From contig CAVZDY010000004.1 in NCBI GenBank assembly GCA_963774195.1, positions 1,178,001 through 1,242,000 of the forward strand: a stretch of DNA of 64,000 nucleotides, given 5' to 3'. The notes under the pieces were generated by a model. The model was not told where the DNA came from. It did no database searches and saw only the letters and a list, made by a program, of their open reading frames with translations. Source of the stretch: Roseiarcus sp963774195. Lineage in GTDB: Bacteria > Pseudomonadota > Alphaproteobacteria > Rhizobiales > Beijerinckiaceae. Shown piece after piece: positions 52,296 to 61,019 of the stretch (position 1 is the first letter of the stretch; every line of letters starts with the position of its first letter). The position numbers were made by a program, and so were the translations under genes.

Positions 52296-52859
52296 ATGGC
52301 GCGAAATCTCAATATCGTCGGGATCTGCGGGAGCCTCCGAACTGCCTCATATTCACGGGCAGTCCTGCGCAGCATCGCCGAACTCCTGCCGTCAGACACC
52401 AATTTCGTCGAACTCGATCCAGGCGCCTTTCCACATTACAATCACGATATTGACGGCGCGACGACCCCGGGACCGGTGCGGGAGGGCCGAGCCGTGATCG
52501 CGGCGAGCGACGCGGTGCTGATCGTCTCGCCGGAGTTCAACTATGGCTTGCCAGGGGTTTTGAAGAACATGCTCGACTGGCTATCGCGGCCTGTCTACAC
52601 GAGCTGCCTTGGCGGCAAGCCCGTATTTTTCGCGACGATCTCGCCGGGTGCGCTCGGCGGCGTGCGCGCTCAGTCTCATTTGCGCGAAACCCTGTCTTCG
52701 ATGGTCTGCAAACTCATGCCGCTTCCCGAAGTCGCCATTACTCATGTGGCCGGGAAGCTCGACAACGACCGCCTCGCGGACAAGGGAACCATCGAATATA
52801 TCCAAACCGTGATCGATTCTTTCCTCCAGCAGGCGGGGCTTCGGCACAGAGCGAGTTGA
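52296..52859 (+). CDS. NADPH-dependent FMN reductase family protein
   Basis: A 187-residue flavodoxin-fold reductase. IVGICGSLRTASYSRAVLRS is the FMN phosphate loop, and SPEFNYGLPGVLKNMLDWLSR is the family motif. It should reduce FMN, quinones or nitro/azo compounds with NADPH. ATG 52296 has AAGGAAG upstream. Divergent from an AraC-type regulator; together they look like a small inducible detoxification unit set between ispH and thrB. Confidence 0.9.
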   Translation: MARNLNIVGICGSLRTASYSRAVLRSIAELLPSDTNFVELDPGAFPHYNHDIDGATTPGPVREGRAVIAASDAVLIVSPEFNYGLPGVLKNMLDWLSRPVYTSCLGGKPVFFATISPGALGGVRAQSHLRETLSSMVCKLMPLPEVAITHVAGKLDNDRLADKGTIEYIQTVIDSFLQQAGLRHRAS

Positions 52860-52947
52860 GCGTTTGACGCCGGGCTGCTGTCACCCCCGCGAGCGTCACT
52901 CTGCTCATCGCCGCCGAATGTAAGCAGCGGAGTGAGTGCAGCGAGCC

Positions 52948-53050
52948 TGCCGTCATACGCGGGCTTGACCCGCGTATCCAGGACGAGACGCAGGAAGGCT
53001 AGTCGCAGATGTCGCCACCTCGGCGCCCGGATCAAGTCCGGGCGTGACGG
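52948..53050. repeat. Mosaic repeat with GGGCTTGACCC core
   Basis: TGCCGTCATACGCGGGCTTG then CCGCGTATCCAGG; the other end CCCGGATCAAGTCCGGGCG followed by TGACGGC is its inverted relative. Related to 15783-15815. Confidence 0.65.
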
Positions 53051-53074
53051 CGACGGACCGATGTGTGCATGCCG

Positions 53075-53150
53075 TAGTGCGAAAGCGGGGGTCCAGACAA
53101 CCGCTGCAGTCTTCCCCCGGATGCCCGCTTTCTTTCACGGGCACGACAGA
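53075..53150. repeat. Degenerate copy of the GTCATGCCCGCGAA mosaic repeat
   Basis: GCGAAAGCGGGGGTCCAGAC is shared with the copy at 58718; the other end reads CGGATGCCCGCTTTCTTTCA, with an altered hairpin loop. Confidence 0.65.
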
Positions 53151-53194
53151 GGCGCCGTGAGCGCCTGTGCCGCTTCGACCAAAGGCAAAACGCG

Positions 53195-54157
53195 TTATGC
53201 GCTCTGCGCTTGCCGCAAGCTGCGCGGCAGCGGGAAGGTCATCGCCTCGTCAGCCGTCGTCAATGTCTCGAGCGCGATCGCGTACCGTTCGGCGAACGCA
53301 TGCAGAATCTGATCGACGAGAAACTCCGGCGCAGATGCGCCCGACGTAATCGCGACAGAACGCACGCTCGCCAGCGCGCACCAGTCGATCGCCTCGACGC
53401 TCGCCACGAGTTGCACGAACCCGCAGCCCTCGCGCTCAGCGGCTTCCCGCAGGCGCTGCGAGTTCGACGAATTGGCTGCGCCGACGACGATCACGGCGTC
53501 GACCATGGTGGCGGCGCGTTTGGCCGCTTCCTGGCGATTGGTCGTCGCATAGCAGATGTCTTCGCGCTGCGGCCCGTAAATGCCTGGGAAACGCCGTTGC
53601 AGCGCCGTGACGACGTCGCGCGTGTCGTCGATCGACAGCGTGGTCTGCGTGGCGTAGGCGAGCTGCGTCTGCGCCTCGAAGCACAGCGCCTCGACATCGG
53701 CGACCGAGGCGACCAAAGTCATCGCTCCCGGCGGCAATTGGCCCATGGTGCCGACGACCTCGGGATGTCCCGTGTGGCCGATCAGAATCACGTGGCGACC
53801 GCGCTTGAAGTGGATCAGCGCTTCCCGATGCACTTTCGTCACCAGGGGACAGGTCGCGTCGATCGTGAAGAGGTTGCGCGCGCGGGCTTCTTCCGGGATC
53901 GCCCTGGCGACGCCATGCGCCGAGAAGATCACGGGCGCGCCGCCCGGCGGAGCTTGGCTCAGCTCTTCGATGAAAACGGCGCCCTTGGCCTTGAGGGATT
54001 CGACGACGTGTTTGTTGTGTACGATCTCACGCCGTACATAGACCGGCGGGCCGTAGATGCGCAGTGCGCGCTCGACGACTTCGATCGCCCTGACGACGCC
54101 GGCGCAAAATCCGCGTGGCGCACAAAGAACAAGACGAAGTTCAGGCTTGATGTTCAT
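53195..54157 (-). CDS. ispH: 4-hydroxy-3-methylbut-2-enyl diphosphate reductase
   Basis: A 320-residue iron-sulphur enzyme, the last step of the MEP isoprenoid pathway. The three cluster cysteines are in VLCAPRGFCAGV, IDATCPLVTKVH and the segment around FVQLVASVEAIDWC or ICYATTNRQEAA. Other motifs are AHGV, IGHTGHPEV, and AANSSNSQRL. ATG at 54157 gives the standard length. It is divergent from the MATE gene and convergent with the FMN reductase region. Confidence 0.96.
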   Translation of the reverse strand: MNIKPELRLVLCAPRGFCAGVVRAIEVVERALRIYGPPVYVRREIVHNKHVVESLKAKGAVFIEELSQAPPGGAPVIFSAHGVARAIPEEARARNLFTIDATCPLVTKVHREALIHFKRGRHVILIGHTGHPEVVGTMGQLPPGAMTLVASVADVEALCFEAQTQLAYATQTTLSIDDTRDVVTALQRRFPGIYGPQREDICYATTNRQEAAKRAATMVDAVIVVGAANSSNSQRLREAAEREGCGFVQLVASVEAIDWCALASVRSVAITSGASAPEFLVDQILHAFAERYAIALETLTTADEAMTFPLPRSLRQAQSA

Positions 54158-54292
54158 TATTGATGACGCCTTCCCCCGGCCCTTCATGAAAAGGGCCGGA
54201 GATGAAGTCAAGGGCGCCGCCAAACCAAGAAGGACTGGCGGATAGGCGTCCAAGGTTCTACAAGCTTCGCCCCGATCAAATAGGAATGCGCC

Positions 54293-55654
54293 GTGACCGC
54301 CGTCCCTGCCCGCGCCAATGCGCCCGTTTTCACGCGCGGCTCGACGATGCGCCACGTCGCGGTGATGACCGCGACCGGATCAATCGGCCTCATCGCCGTT
54401 TTCGCGGTCGATTTCCTCTCGCTGTTCTGGGTTTCCCGCCTCGGCGTCCAGTCGTTCAAGGCGGCGGTGGGCTACGCGAGCCAGCTTCAATTTCTCGCGA
54501 TGTCGATCAACATCGGCTTCATCATCGCGATCACCGCGAACTGTTCACGCGCGCTCGGCGCCGGCGATCGGCCGCGCGCCCGGCGCCTCGCCGCTTCCGG
54601 CCTGACGATCACCGCAATAGCGGCGACGGCGATTTCGGCGGCGCTGTTCATCTTCCGCGACCAGGCCCTCGTCGGCGTGCTGCATGCGAGAGGCGAAGCC
54701 GCTACGGTTGCGAGCAACTTTCTCGCCATCGCGCTGCCGGCCAATGTGCCGCTCGCGATCGGCATGGGGCTGTCGGGCGTCCTGCGCGCCGCCGGCGACG
54801 CGCGACGGGCGATGTATGTGACTCTCCTCGGCGGGCTCGTCACCTCGGTCACCGATCCGGCCCTTATCTTCGGCCTCGGGCTCGGTGTCTACGGCGCGGC
54901 TTGGGCGACGGTGATCTCCCGTCTCGTCTTCCTCGGCGTCGGCCTCTACGGCGCGGTCCATGTGCACAACCTCGTCGGCAGGCCTCGCCTCCGGGATGTG
55001 AGGATGGACGCCAAGCCGATCATGACGATCGGCTTCCCCGCGATCATGGCCAATCTCGCAACGCCGGCGGCGGCTGTCTATGTCACGCGCGTCTGGTCGG
55101 ATTTCGGCGACGCGGCGGTCGCGGGCGGCGCGATCGTCGACCGCGTGAGCCCCCTCGCCTTCGGCGTGGTGTTCGCGCTCACCGCTTCGATCGGACCGAT
55201 CGTCGGCCAGAACTACGGCGCCAAGCTCATGCATCGCGTGCGCCGCGCGATCACCGATTCGCTGGTGCTCTCCGTCGGCTATGCGACCTTCGCCTGGGCG
55301 TGCCTCGCAATCGCCGCGCCATGGATCGTCGCCGCGTTCGACGCGCACGGCGAAGCGGCGGCCTTCATCACGTTCTTCTGCCGCTACGGCGCGGTCGCCT
55401 GGGTGTTCGTCACCTTTCTCTTCGTCGCCAATACGGCCTTCAACAATCTCGGCTTCCCCATCCTGTCGATGGTCTTCAACTGGGGTCGCGCCACGCTCGG
55501 CACCATCCCGTTCGTGACGATCGGCGCCAAATACGGCGGCATCGAAGGGGCGATGATGGGTTACGCCGCCGGCGCGGCCGCCTTCGGCCTCGTCAGCGCC
55601 GCCACGGCCTATGGGGTGACCGCCCGCCTCGCAAAGACGCTCAAAAGCGAGTAG
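54293..55654 (+). CDS. MATE-family efflux transporter
   Basis: A 453-residue membrane protein with about 12 hydrophobic helices in two related halves. Typical segments are ALGAGDRPRARRLAASGL and GVLRAAGDARRAMYVTLLGG in the first half and IGPIVGQNYGAKLMHRVRRA in the second. It should export organic cations or drugs in exchange for Na or protons. GTG at 54293 has AGGA upstream; ATG 54347 is possible. It is divergent from ispH and followed 38 bp later by a DUF937 gene. Confidence 0.9.
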   Translation: MTAVPARANAPVFTRGSTMRHVAVMTATGSIGLIAVFAVDFLSLFWVSRLGVQSFKAAVGYASQLQFLAMSINIGFIIAITANCSRALGAGDRPRARRLAASGLTITAIAATAISAALFIFRDQALVGVLHARGEAATVASNFLAIALPANVPLAIGMGLSGVLRAAGDARRAMYVTLLGGLVTSVTDPALIFGLGLGVYGAAWATVISRLVFLGVGLYGAVHVHNLVGRPRLRDVRMDAKPIMTIGFPAIMANLATPAAAVYVTRVWSDFGDAAVAGGAIVDRVSPLAFGVVFALTASIGPIVGQNYGAKLMHRVRRAITDSLVLSVGYATFAWACLAIAAPWIVAAFDAHGEAAAFITFFCRYGAVAWVFVTFLFVANTAFNNLGFPILSMVFNWGRATLGTIPFVTIGAKYGGIEGAMMGYAAGAAAFGLVSAATAYGVTARLAKTLKSE

Positions 55655-55692
55655 TATAGTTGGGCCTCTAGACCGCGCAGGGGAGACGGTCG

Positions 55693-56415
55693 ATGAACCT
55701 CAGCGAAATCATTCAGGCCGCCCAAGGCGGCCAGGGCGTCAACAATCTCGCTAGCCAGTTCGGAATATCTCCGGAACAGGCGCAGGCCGCTGTCCAGGCG
55801 ATGATGCCCGCCTTTTCGACCGGCCTGCAGAATACGGTCCAGAATCCGGAGGGTCTGGGCGGCCTGGTGTCGCATCTCGCCAGCGACACGCATCTCGCCG
55901 CCTACCAGGATCCCAATCAGGCCGCGGCGGCGACCGGGGCCGGCTCCAACGCCTTGAGCCAGATTTTCGGATCGCAGGACATCGTCGCCAGGCTCAGCCA
56001 GCACGCCTCGCAAATCTCGGGCGTCGACCCGCAAACCATTCAACAGATGATGCCGGTCGTCGCCTCGATCCTTGTTGGCGGCCTGGCGCATTCCCTCAAC
56101 GCGAACGGGTTCGGAAGCCTGATGGGTCAACTCGCGGGAGCCGTTTCTGCGCCGGGAGGCCTCGCGGCGACGCTGGAGCAGGCAGCCGCGTCGCCTGCTT
56201 CGGGCGGTCTTTTCGGCGGCTTGGTCCAGTCGGTGCTGGGCGGCCTGTTCGGCGGCGCGCAGAGCGGCGCCCAGCAGACCGCGGCGACGCCCTCGGGGCT
56301 GCAAGCTGGGTTGGGCGCTCTCGCCAGCATGCTGCAATCGGGCGTGCAGGCCTCCGACGCCCACCAGCAAGGCGTGAACGCGATTTTGCAGCAACCCGCT
56401 GCCGGAAGAGGCTGA
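55693..56415 (+). CDS. DUF937 domain-containing protein
   Basis: A 240-residue low-complexity protein rich in Ala, Gln, Gly and Ser. MNLSEIIQAAQGGQGVNNLA and the later IFGSQDIVARLSQHASQ ... IQQMMPVVASILVGGL match DUF937, also present in YidB. The C-terminal half is Gly/Ala/Gln repeats (GGLFGGLVQSVLGGLFGGAQ). No signal peptide. Function unknown. Confidence 0.85.
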   Translation: MNLSEIIQAAQGGQGVNNLASQFGISPEQAQAAVQAMMPAFSTGLQNTVQNPEGLGGLVSHLASDTHLAAYQDPNQAAAATGAGSNALSQIFGSQDIVARLSQHASQISGVDPQTIQQMMPVVASILVGGLAHSLNANGFGSLMGQLAGAVSAPGGLAATLEQAAASPASGGLFGGLVQSVLGGLFGGAQSGAQQTAATPSGLQAGLGALASMLQSGVQASDAHQQGVNAILQQPAAGRG

Positions 56416-56425
56416 ATTGCCGTGG

Positions 56426-56454
56426 CGCCGCCGCCCTCGAACTCTGCGGCGGCG
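56426..56454 (+). terminator. Hairpin after the DUF937 gene
   Basis: CGCCGCCGC (56426-56434) pairs with GCGGCGGCG (56446-56454) 11 bp after the stop codon. No T tract, so function is uncertain. Confidence 0.4.
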
Positions 56455-56553
56455 TCCCGTCAATATTCCGTTCATTGATTTGTTTAACGGAGGCGCCTAT
56501 CTGTCGGGCCGCCGCTCGTCCGGCCATGTCTGTCACTATTATTCGGAAACCTA

Positions 56554-57924
56554 ATGGCCCGCGACGTTGTCGACGCCCAGTTCGTTGAAAGCCGCGACGA
56601 TCTGGTCGCTTGGTTGGAAGCCGGCTGCAAGCCGCCCGAAGCGTTCCGTGTTGGCGCCGAACATGAAAAATTCCTGTTCTACACATCCGATCTCAGCCCC
56701 GTGCCCTACGAGGGGCCGCGCGGGGTCGGCGCGTTGCTCGAAGGGATGCGCCAGAGCCTCGGCTGGGCGGCGATCGAAGACGTCGGCAAGCTGATCGGCC
56801 TCTACGACGAGCATGGCGGCGGCGCCATCTCGCTCGAACCGGGCGGGCAGTTCGAGCTCTCCGGCGCGCCGCTGCCGACCATCCACGACGTCGCGGACGA
56901 ACTCGAGGCGCATCTCAGAGCGGCTCACGCGGTCGCCGACACGCTGGGGATCGGCTTCCTTTCCCTGGGCGGGAGCCCGAAATGGCCGCTCGCGCAGACG
57001 CCGGTTATGCCCAAGGGCCGCTACCGCATCATGGCGCGCTACATGCCGCAGGTCGGAACCCGCGGCCTCGACATGATGTTTCGCACCGCGACGGTTCAGG
57101 CCAATCTCGACTTTTCGAGCGAAGCGGACATGGTGGCGAAGCTGCGCGTCGGCCTCGCCTTGCAGCCCGCTATCACCGCGCTCTTCGCCAATTCGCCGTT
57201 CACCGAAGGCGCGCCGAACGGCTTCCTTTCGATTCGCTCGGAGATTTGGCGCGACACCGACCCGGCGCGCACCGGCATGATGCCGTTCGCCTTCGAATCC
57301 GGGATGAGCTTCGAGCGTTATGTCGACTTTGCGCTCGACGTGCCGATGTATTTCGTCAAGCGCGGCTCGGTCTACCATGATGTCGCGGGCGCGAGCTTCC
57401 GCGATCTGCTGGCCGGCCGGCTCGCCGCCTTGCCGCGCGAGCGCGCCACGATCTCCGACTGGGCGAATCACCTGTCGACGATTTTCCCCGAGGTGCGCCT
57501 CAAGCGCTATCTCGAGATGCGGGGCGCGGACGTGGGTCCGCCGGCGCGAATCAACGCCCTCGCGGCGCTCTGTGTCGGCCTCTACTACGACCCGGACGCG
57601 CTTGTGGCCGCAGGGGAACTGATCAAGGGATGGTCGGCGGCGGACCGGCAGACTCTACGCGACGAAGTTCCGCGTCTCGGCCTCGCCGCGCGCATCGCGG
57701 GCCGCGATCTTCGCGCCGTGGCGGGCGAAATGCTCGAGATTGCCCGCGGCGGTCTCGCTCGCCGCAGCCGGCGCGATAGCGCAGGGCGCGACGAGACGAT
57801 TTATCTGGAGCCGCTCGACGCCATCGTGGCGGAGGGGCGAACCCCGGCGGAGCACTGGCTCGCTCGCTACAAAGAAACCTGGAGCGGTTGCATCGAGCCC
57901 GTGTTCCAGGAAGCGGCGATCTGA
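56554..57924 (+). CDS. gshA: Glutamate-cysteine ligase
   Basis: A 456-residue enzyme making gamma-glutamylcysteine, the first step to glutathione. It is of the alphaproteobacterial/plant-like type: FRVGAEHEKFLFYT, ISLEPGGQFELSGAPL, LGGSPKWPLAQTPVMPKGRY and MFRTATVQANLDF are signature stretches. Length fits. The ATG at 56554 begins MARDVVDAQFVE; no strong ribosome site is visible. gshB is not present. Confidence 0.95.
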   Translation: MARDVVDAQFVESRDDLVAWLEAGCKPPEAFRVGAEHEKFLFYTSDLSPVPYEGPRGVGALLEGMRQSLGWAAIEDVGKLIGLYDEHGGGAISLEPGGQFELSGAPLPTIHDVADELEAHLRAAHAVADTLGIGFLSLGGSPKWPLAQTPVMPKGRYRIMARYMPQVGTRGLDMMFRTATVQANLDFSSEADMVAKLRVGLALQPAITALFANSPFTEGAPNGFLSIRSEIWRDTDPARTGMMPFAFESGMSFERYVDFALDVPMYFVKRGSVYHDVAGASFRDLLAGRLAALPRERATISDWANHLSTIFPEVRLKRYLEMRGADVGPPARINALAALCVGLYYDPDALVAAGELIKGWSAADRQTLRDEVPRLGLAARIAGRDLRAVAGEMLEIARGGLARRSRRDSAGRDETIYLEPLDAIVAEGRTPAEHWLARYKETWSGCIEPVFQEAAI

Positions 57925-58329
57925 GCGTTCCGCGAGCCGGGGCGGCGCGACTGTCACCCTCGCGAAAGCGGGGGTCCAGGCCACCGCCGCAGGCTTTCTC
58001 CCTTTGACTCCTGGATGCCCGCTTTCGCGGGCATGACAGCGGCGCCGCCCGGATCTTTGCTTGGGGAGACGGAGCGCGATGCGCCGACCCAGCGCTCCCG
58101 ATTTGGCGCTCTGATACGTTCGCGTGGCGCCATTTTCGACGAATCACGCAGCATTGGCAGGTTCTCTGCCTCGGTTTGGCCGCCAGTGGCCTGAAAGGGC
58201 AAAAATTGACCGCGCCGGACCGTCTGCGCCACGGGTTTTCCGCAGAATGTTCATCTTCGGTTCACGGCGGAAACGGCATAGAGCGGGCCTAGCCTCGCTG
58301 GTGGGGCTTTTTCCGAATCAGGGACTAAC
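57925..58329. other. 405-bp gene-free region upstream of the histidine-rich gene
   Basis: It starts with the mosaic repeat at 57951-58040. The remaining 290 bp show no gene and no clear promoter. Confidence 0.6.
57951..58040 (+). repeat. GTCATGCCCGCGAA mosaic repeat, 90-bp copy left of the histidine-rich gene
   Basis: CTGTCACCCTCGCGAAAGCG and GCTTTCGCGGGCATGACAGC form inverted ends, each itself a hairpin. About 90% identical by eye, and in the same orientation, to the copy at 58718-58806. Confidence 0.88.
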
Positions 58330-58545
58330 ATGCTCAAGAAGACGCTGACCGCCGCGGCTCTCGTCGTCGGCCTCGCCGCCGCTCCGGCCTTCGCGCAGGA
58401 CAACACTGCTCCTGCCGCTGGCGCTCCCGCCGCCGCCCCGATGATGCACCATCATCATCGCCATCATCACCATCACCACCACCATCACCATCACCATCAC
58501 CACATGGCGAAGGCCCCGGCGGCGGCTCCGGCCCCGGCGAAGTGA
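58330..58545 (+). CDS. Exported histidine-rich mini-protein
   Basis: A 71-residue protein. A Sec signal peptide (MLKKTLTAAALVVGLAAAPA, cleavage after FAQ) is followed by an Ala/Pro linker, then two Met and a run of 4 His, Arg and 14 His at residues about 40-58, and an Ala/Pro/Lys tail. It probably binds Ni, Cu or Zn in the periplasm. CAC and CAT codons are mixed, so the run is selected at protein level rather than a simple DNA slippage tract. It has its own terminator and is bracketed by mosaic repeats. Confidence 0.85.
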   Translation: MLKKTLTAAALVVGLAAAPAFAQDNTAPAAGAPAAAPMMHHHHRHHHHHHHHHHHHHHMAKAPAAAPAPAK

Positions 58546-58593
58546 GGTTGGGGCGCATTCGCGCCCTTCCGTCCCGCATTTTGGCGGTTCTGG

Positions 58594-58624
58594 CTTCCGG
58601 ACACCCGTCCGGAGGTCTTTTTTT
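58594..58624 (+). terminator. Intrinsic terminator of the histidine-rich gene
   Basis: TCCGGAC (58595-58601) pairs with GTCCGGA (58606-58612), followed by GGTC and eight T. Confidence 0.9.
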
Positions 58625-58717
58625 TACGACGTGGATGAGGCGACCTGTCGCTTCAAGCAGGGCGAAGGTCGCTGGCCGCCGCAATGGCCGTCTGCCTTTT
58701 TGGTTGATGCGGCGCCG

Positions 58718-58806
58718 CTGTCACCCTCGCGAAAGCGGGGGTCCAGACAACCGCCGCGGGCCTTCCCCTTTGGCTCCTGGATGCCCGCTTTCGCGGGCGT
58801 GACAGC
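58718..58806 (+). repeat. GTCATGCCCGCGAA mosaic repeat, 89-bp copy right of the histidine-rich gene
   Basis: CTGTCACCCTCGCGAAAGCG to GCTTTCGCGGGCGTGACAGC; direct repeat of 57951-58040. Confidence 0.88.
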
Positions 58807-58823
58807 AGCGACGGCAGAGCGCT

Positions 58824-59759
58824 TTAGCCGTTCATCGCGGAGCGGGGATCGTAGGGCTTGTCGTCGCGCCAGCGGCGCATCAGCTTGGCCAGATCGGCGT
58901 CCTCTCCCGGCGGGAGGGCGATACGTAACGTCGCCAGCAGGTCGCCCTGCGGCTGATCGCCCGTCGCGGGAAGGCCCTTGCCGCGCAAGCGCAGCACGCG
59001 TCCGCCATTGGTCCACGGCGGGATCGCCATCTCGACCTCGCCGGAGAGCGTCGGCACGCGCACCTTGGCGCCGAGCGCCGCTTCATAAAGCGTGATCGGC
59101 AGATCGAGCCTCAGATCGCGGCCCTCGACCTTGAAGAGAGGGTGCGGCGCATAGCGGATCGTGACGATCGCGTCGCCCGCCGGGCCGCTGCGCGTCCCGG
59201 GGTTTCCCTGCCCGCGCAGCCGGATCGACTTGCCCTCTTCCATGCCTGTCGGCACGGCGACGTCGAGCGTTTTGCCGGTCGGCAAAGCGACGCGCACGGA
59301 ACCGCCTGTCGCCGCTGTCGCGAGCGGCACGGCCACCGAGACGGCGATATCCTCGCCGCGGCTCGCACGTGATCGCCCTCCTCGTGCGCCGAATAATTCG
59401 GAGAGGACGTCGGGGTCGATCGAAGCGCCGCCGCCGCCGGCGTTGAAATCGAAGCCGAAATTCCTGAAGTCCGCCCCCTCGCCGGCGCCCGCCGCGCCGC
59501 GCTTGAAGCCGAATCCCTCGAATTGCGGCGCGCGCGGCTTACCGTCCGCGTCGATCTCGCCGCGGTCGTAGGCGCCGCGCTTCTTCTCGTCGCCCAGGAT
59601 TTCGTAGGCTGAGCCGATCTCCGCGAAGCGATCCTTCGCCCGCGGCTCCTTGCTTTGGTCCGGATGAAACTTCTTGGCCAGCTTTCTGTAGGCCGACTTG
59701 ATTTCAGCGGCGCTGGCCGACTTGGCCAGCCCCAGAATCTCATACGGGTCGCGCATCAT
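58824..59759 (-). CDS. DnaJ-class chaperone (CbpA-like)
   Basis: A 311-residue J-domain protein. The J domain is residues 3-67 with HPD in AKKFHPDQSKEP. A Gly/Phe-rich linker follows (FEGFGFKRGAAGAGEGADF), then two C-terminal beta domains (AVSVAVPLATAATGGSVRVA, LRLDLPITLYEAALGAKVRV). The zinc-finger region of DnaJ is missing, so it is a type II co-chaperone like CbpA. Start may be 59759 or 59756. Confidence 0.93.
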   Translation of the reverse strand: MMRDPYEILGLAKSASAAEIKSAYRKLAKKFHPDQSKEPRAKDRFAEIGSAYEILGDEKKRGAYDRGEIDADGKPRAPQFEGFGFKRGAAGAGEGADFRNFGFDFNAGGGGASIDPDVLSELFGARGGRSRASRGEDIAVSVAVPLATAATGGSVRVALPTGKTLDVAVPTGMEEGKSIRLRGQGNPGTRSGPAGDAIVTIRYAPHPLFKVEGRDLRLDLPITLYEAALGAKVRVPTLSGEVEMAIPPWTNGGRVLRLRGKGLPATGDQPQGDLLATLRIALPPGEDADLAKLMRRWRDDKPYDPRSAMNG

Positions 59760-59851
59760 GAGCCCAGTTTTCTGCGCCCGCCCCTTTAGGCTCGAGCGCT
59801 ATTGTCTCCCAATCTATGTGGGCGACCTCGCTTCGTGACGCAAGGCGCCGG

Positions 59852-60316
59852 TCAGAGAGCCGTCCAAGCGGTCGAGTGGACGATCGCGACGTCGCCGCTG
59901 TCGTCGGGGCACCCGACGGCCTCGAGCTTCTTGGCCGCCTTGGCGTCCGTCAGTCGGGCCACGAAGCGGCGGCACAGCCGTCCTTCCTGCACGAAGGGTT
60001 CGTCGAGCGCGACAAATTCGCCGCGCGCGCCCGTCTCCGCGTCCGACCAGACCGCCGGCTCCGCATCGCCAGGCGCCCGAAGGCTGGAAGCCAGCACCGG
60101 CTCGGCGATGCGCCAGTCCCGCGAATCATAGGCGCGCTCGAGCGACGAGGGTTTCGGCTTGATCGAGCCAACCGGCTCGTCGTCGACGAGGGAGGGCAAG
60201 GCCATCGAGCACCCGCCAAGCGCGAGCACGCCTGAGAGAACGCCTAGGCGAAGAGACCGCGAGAGCGCTCTGGCCAGGGGAAACCCTTCGCGTTTGCAGG
60301 TCGGAAGATCTATCAT
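59852..60316 (-). CDS. RT0821/Lpp0805-family lipoprotein
   Basis: A 154-residue outer-surface lipoprotein. The lipobox is LALGGCS, with the lipidated Cys near residue 36. The mature region DWRIAEPVLASSLRAP ... ARGEFVALDEPFVQEGRLCRRFVARL resembles the RT0821/Lpp0805 surface protein family. ATG 60316 gives a long n-region; the true start is uncertain because pdxH begins only 31 bp away on the other strand. Confidence 0.8.
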   Translation of the reverse strand: MIDLPTCKREGFPLARALSRSLRLGVLSGVLALGGCSMALPSLVDDEPVGSIKPKPSSLERAYDSRDWRIAEPVLASSLRAPGDAEPAVWSDAETGARGEFVALDEPFVQEGRLCRRFVARLTDAKAAKKLEAVGCPDDSGDVAIVHSTAWTAL

Positions 60317-60347
60317 CGACAATCGTTTGACAGCGCCAATCGGGAGC

Positions 60348-60971
60348 ATGCTTGCCTTGAATGCGTTAAATTCGAGTGACTTCACCGAGGCGCGCGAACC
60401 CTTCGCCTTACTGAGGGCCTGGCTCGCCGAAGCCGGCGAGCGCGAAATCAACGATCCTGAGGCGATGACGCTTGCGACCGTCGACGCCTCCGGCATGCCG
60501 GACGCGCGTATGGTGCTGTGCAAGCAAGCCGACGAACGTGGGCTCGTCTTCTATACCAACGTCGAGAGCGCCAAGGGGCTCGAACTCGCCGCGACGCCCA
60601 AGGCGGCGGCGCTTTTCCACTGGAAGTCGCTGCGCCGTCAGTTGCGGGTGCGCGGAACGGTCGCCAGAGTGACGGACGCCGAGGTCGACGCCTATTTCGC
60701 CAGCAGGGCGCGCCAAAGCCGCGTCGGCGCCTGGGCGAGCCAGCAGTCGCGGCCGCTCGAATCACGCGCCAAGCTCGAAGAGGCGGCGGCGGCCTACGCC
60801 GAGAAATTCGGCGAGGGCGACATCCCGCGGCCCGACTATTGGGTCGGCTTTCGCCTGACGCCGGTGCAGATCGAATTCTGGCAGGACGGCCAATTCCGCC
60901 TGCACGACCGGATCGTGTTCTGGCGGCCAGGCGAGGCGAGTCCCTGGAGCCGGGAGCGTCTTTATCCTTGA
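60348..60971 (+). CDS. pdxH: Pyridoxamine 5'-phosphate oxidase
   Basis: A 207-residue FMN enzyme oxidising PNP or PMP to PLP. Signatures are EAMTLATVDASGMPDARMVL (FMN loop), FYTNVESAKGLELAATPKAA, LFHWKSLRRQLRVRGTV and the C-terminal WVGFRLTPVQIEFWQDGQFR with RLHDRIVFWR and ERLYP. GGGAGC precedes the ATG. Divergent from the lipoprotein gene. Confidence 0.95.
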   Translation: MLALNALNSSDFTEAREPFALLRAWLAEAGEREINDPEAMTLATVDASGMPDARMVLCKQADERGLVFYTNVESAKGLELAATPKAAALFHWKSLRRQLRVRGTVARVTDAEVDAYFASRARQSRVGAWASQQSRPLESRAKLEEAAAAYAEKFGEGDIPRPDYWVGFRLTPVQIEFWQDGQFRLHDRIVFWRPGEASPWSRERLYP

Positions 60972-61019
60972 ACCAGGCATTCGGCCCATCGCGACGCAGC
61001 GAGTTCCGGGAGATGGCGC

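Larger units (their letters stand above)
52860..53194. other. 335-bp gene-free region carrying two mosaic repeats
   Basis: Between the FMN reductase and the convergent ispH gene. Only repeat elements (52948-53050 and 53075-53150) are visible; short open frames here have no ribosome sites. Confidence 0.65.

Noticed and set aside
58440..58505. The CAC/CAT run as a simple DNA microsatellite
   Set aside because: Codons alternate irregularly and the run lies in frame behind a signal peptide with its own start and terminator, so a coding role is favoured.
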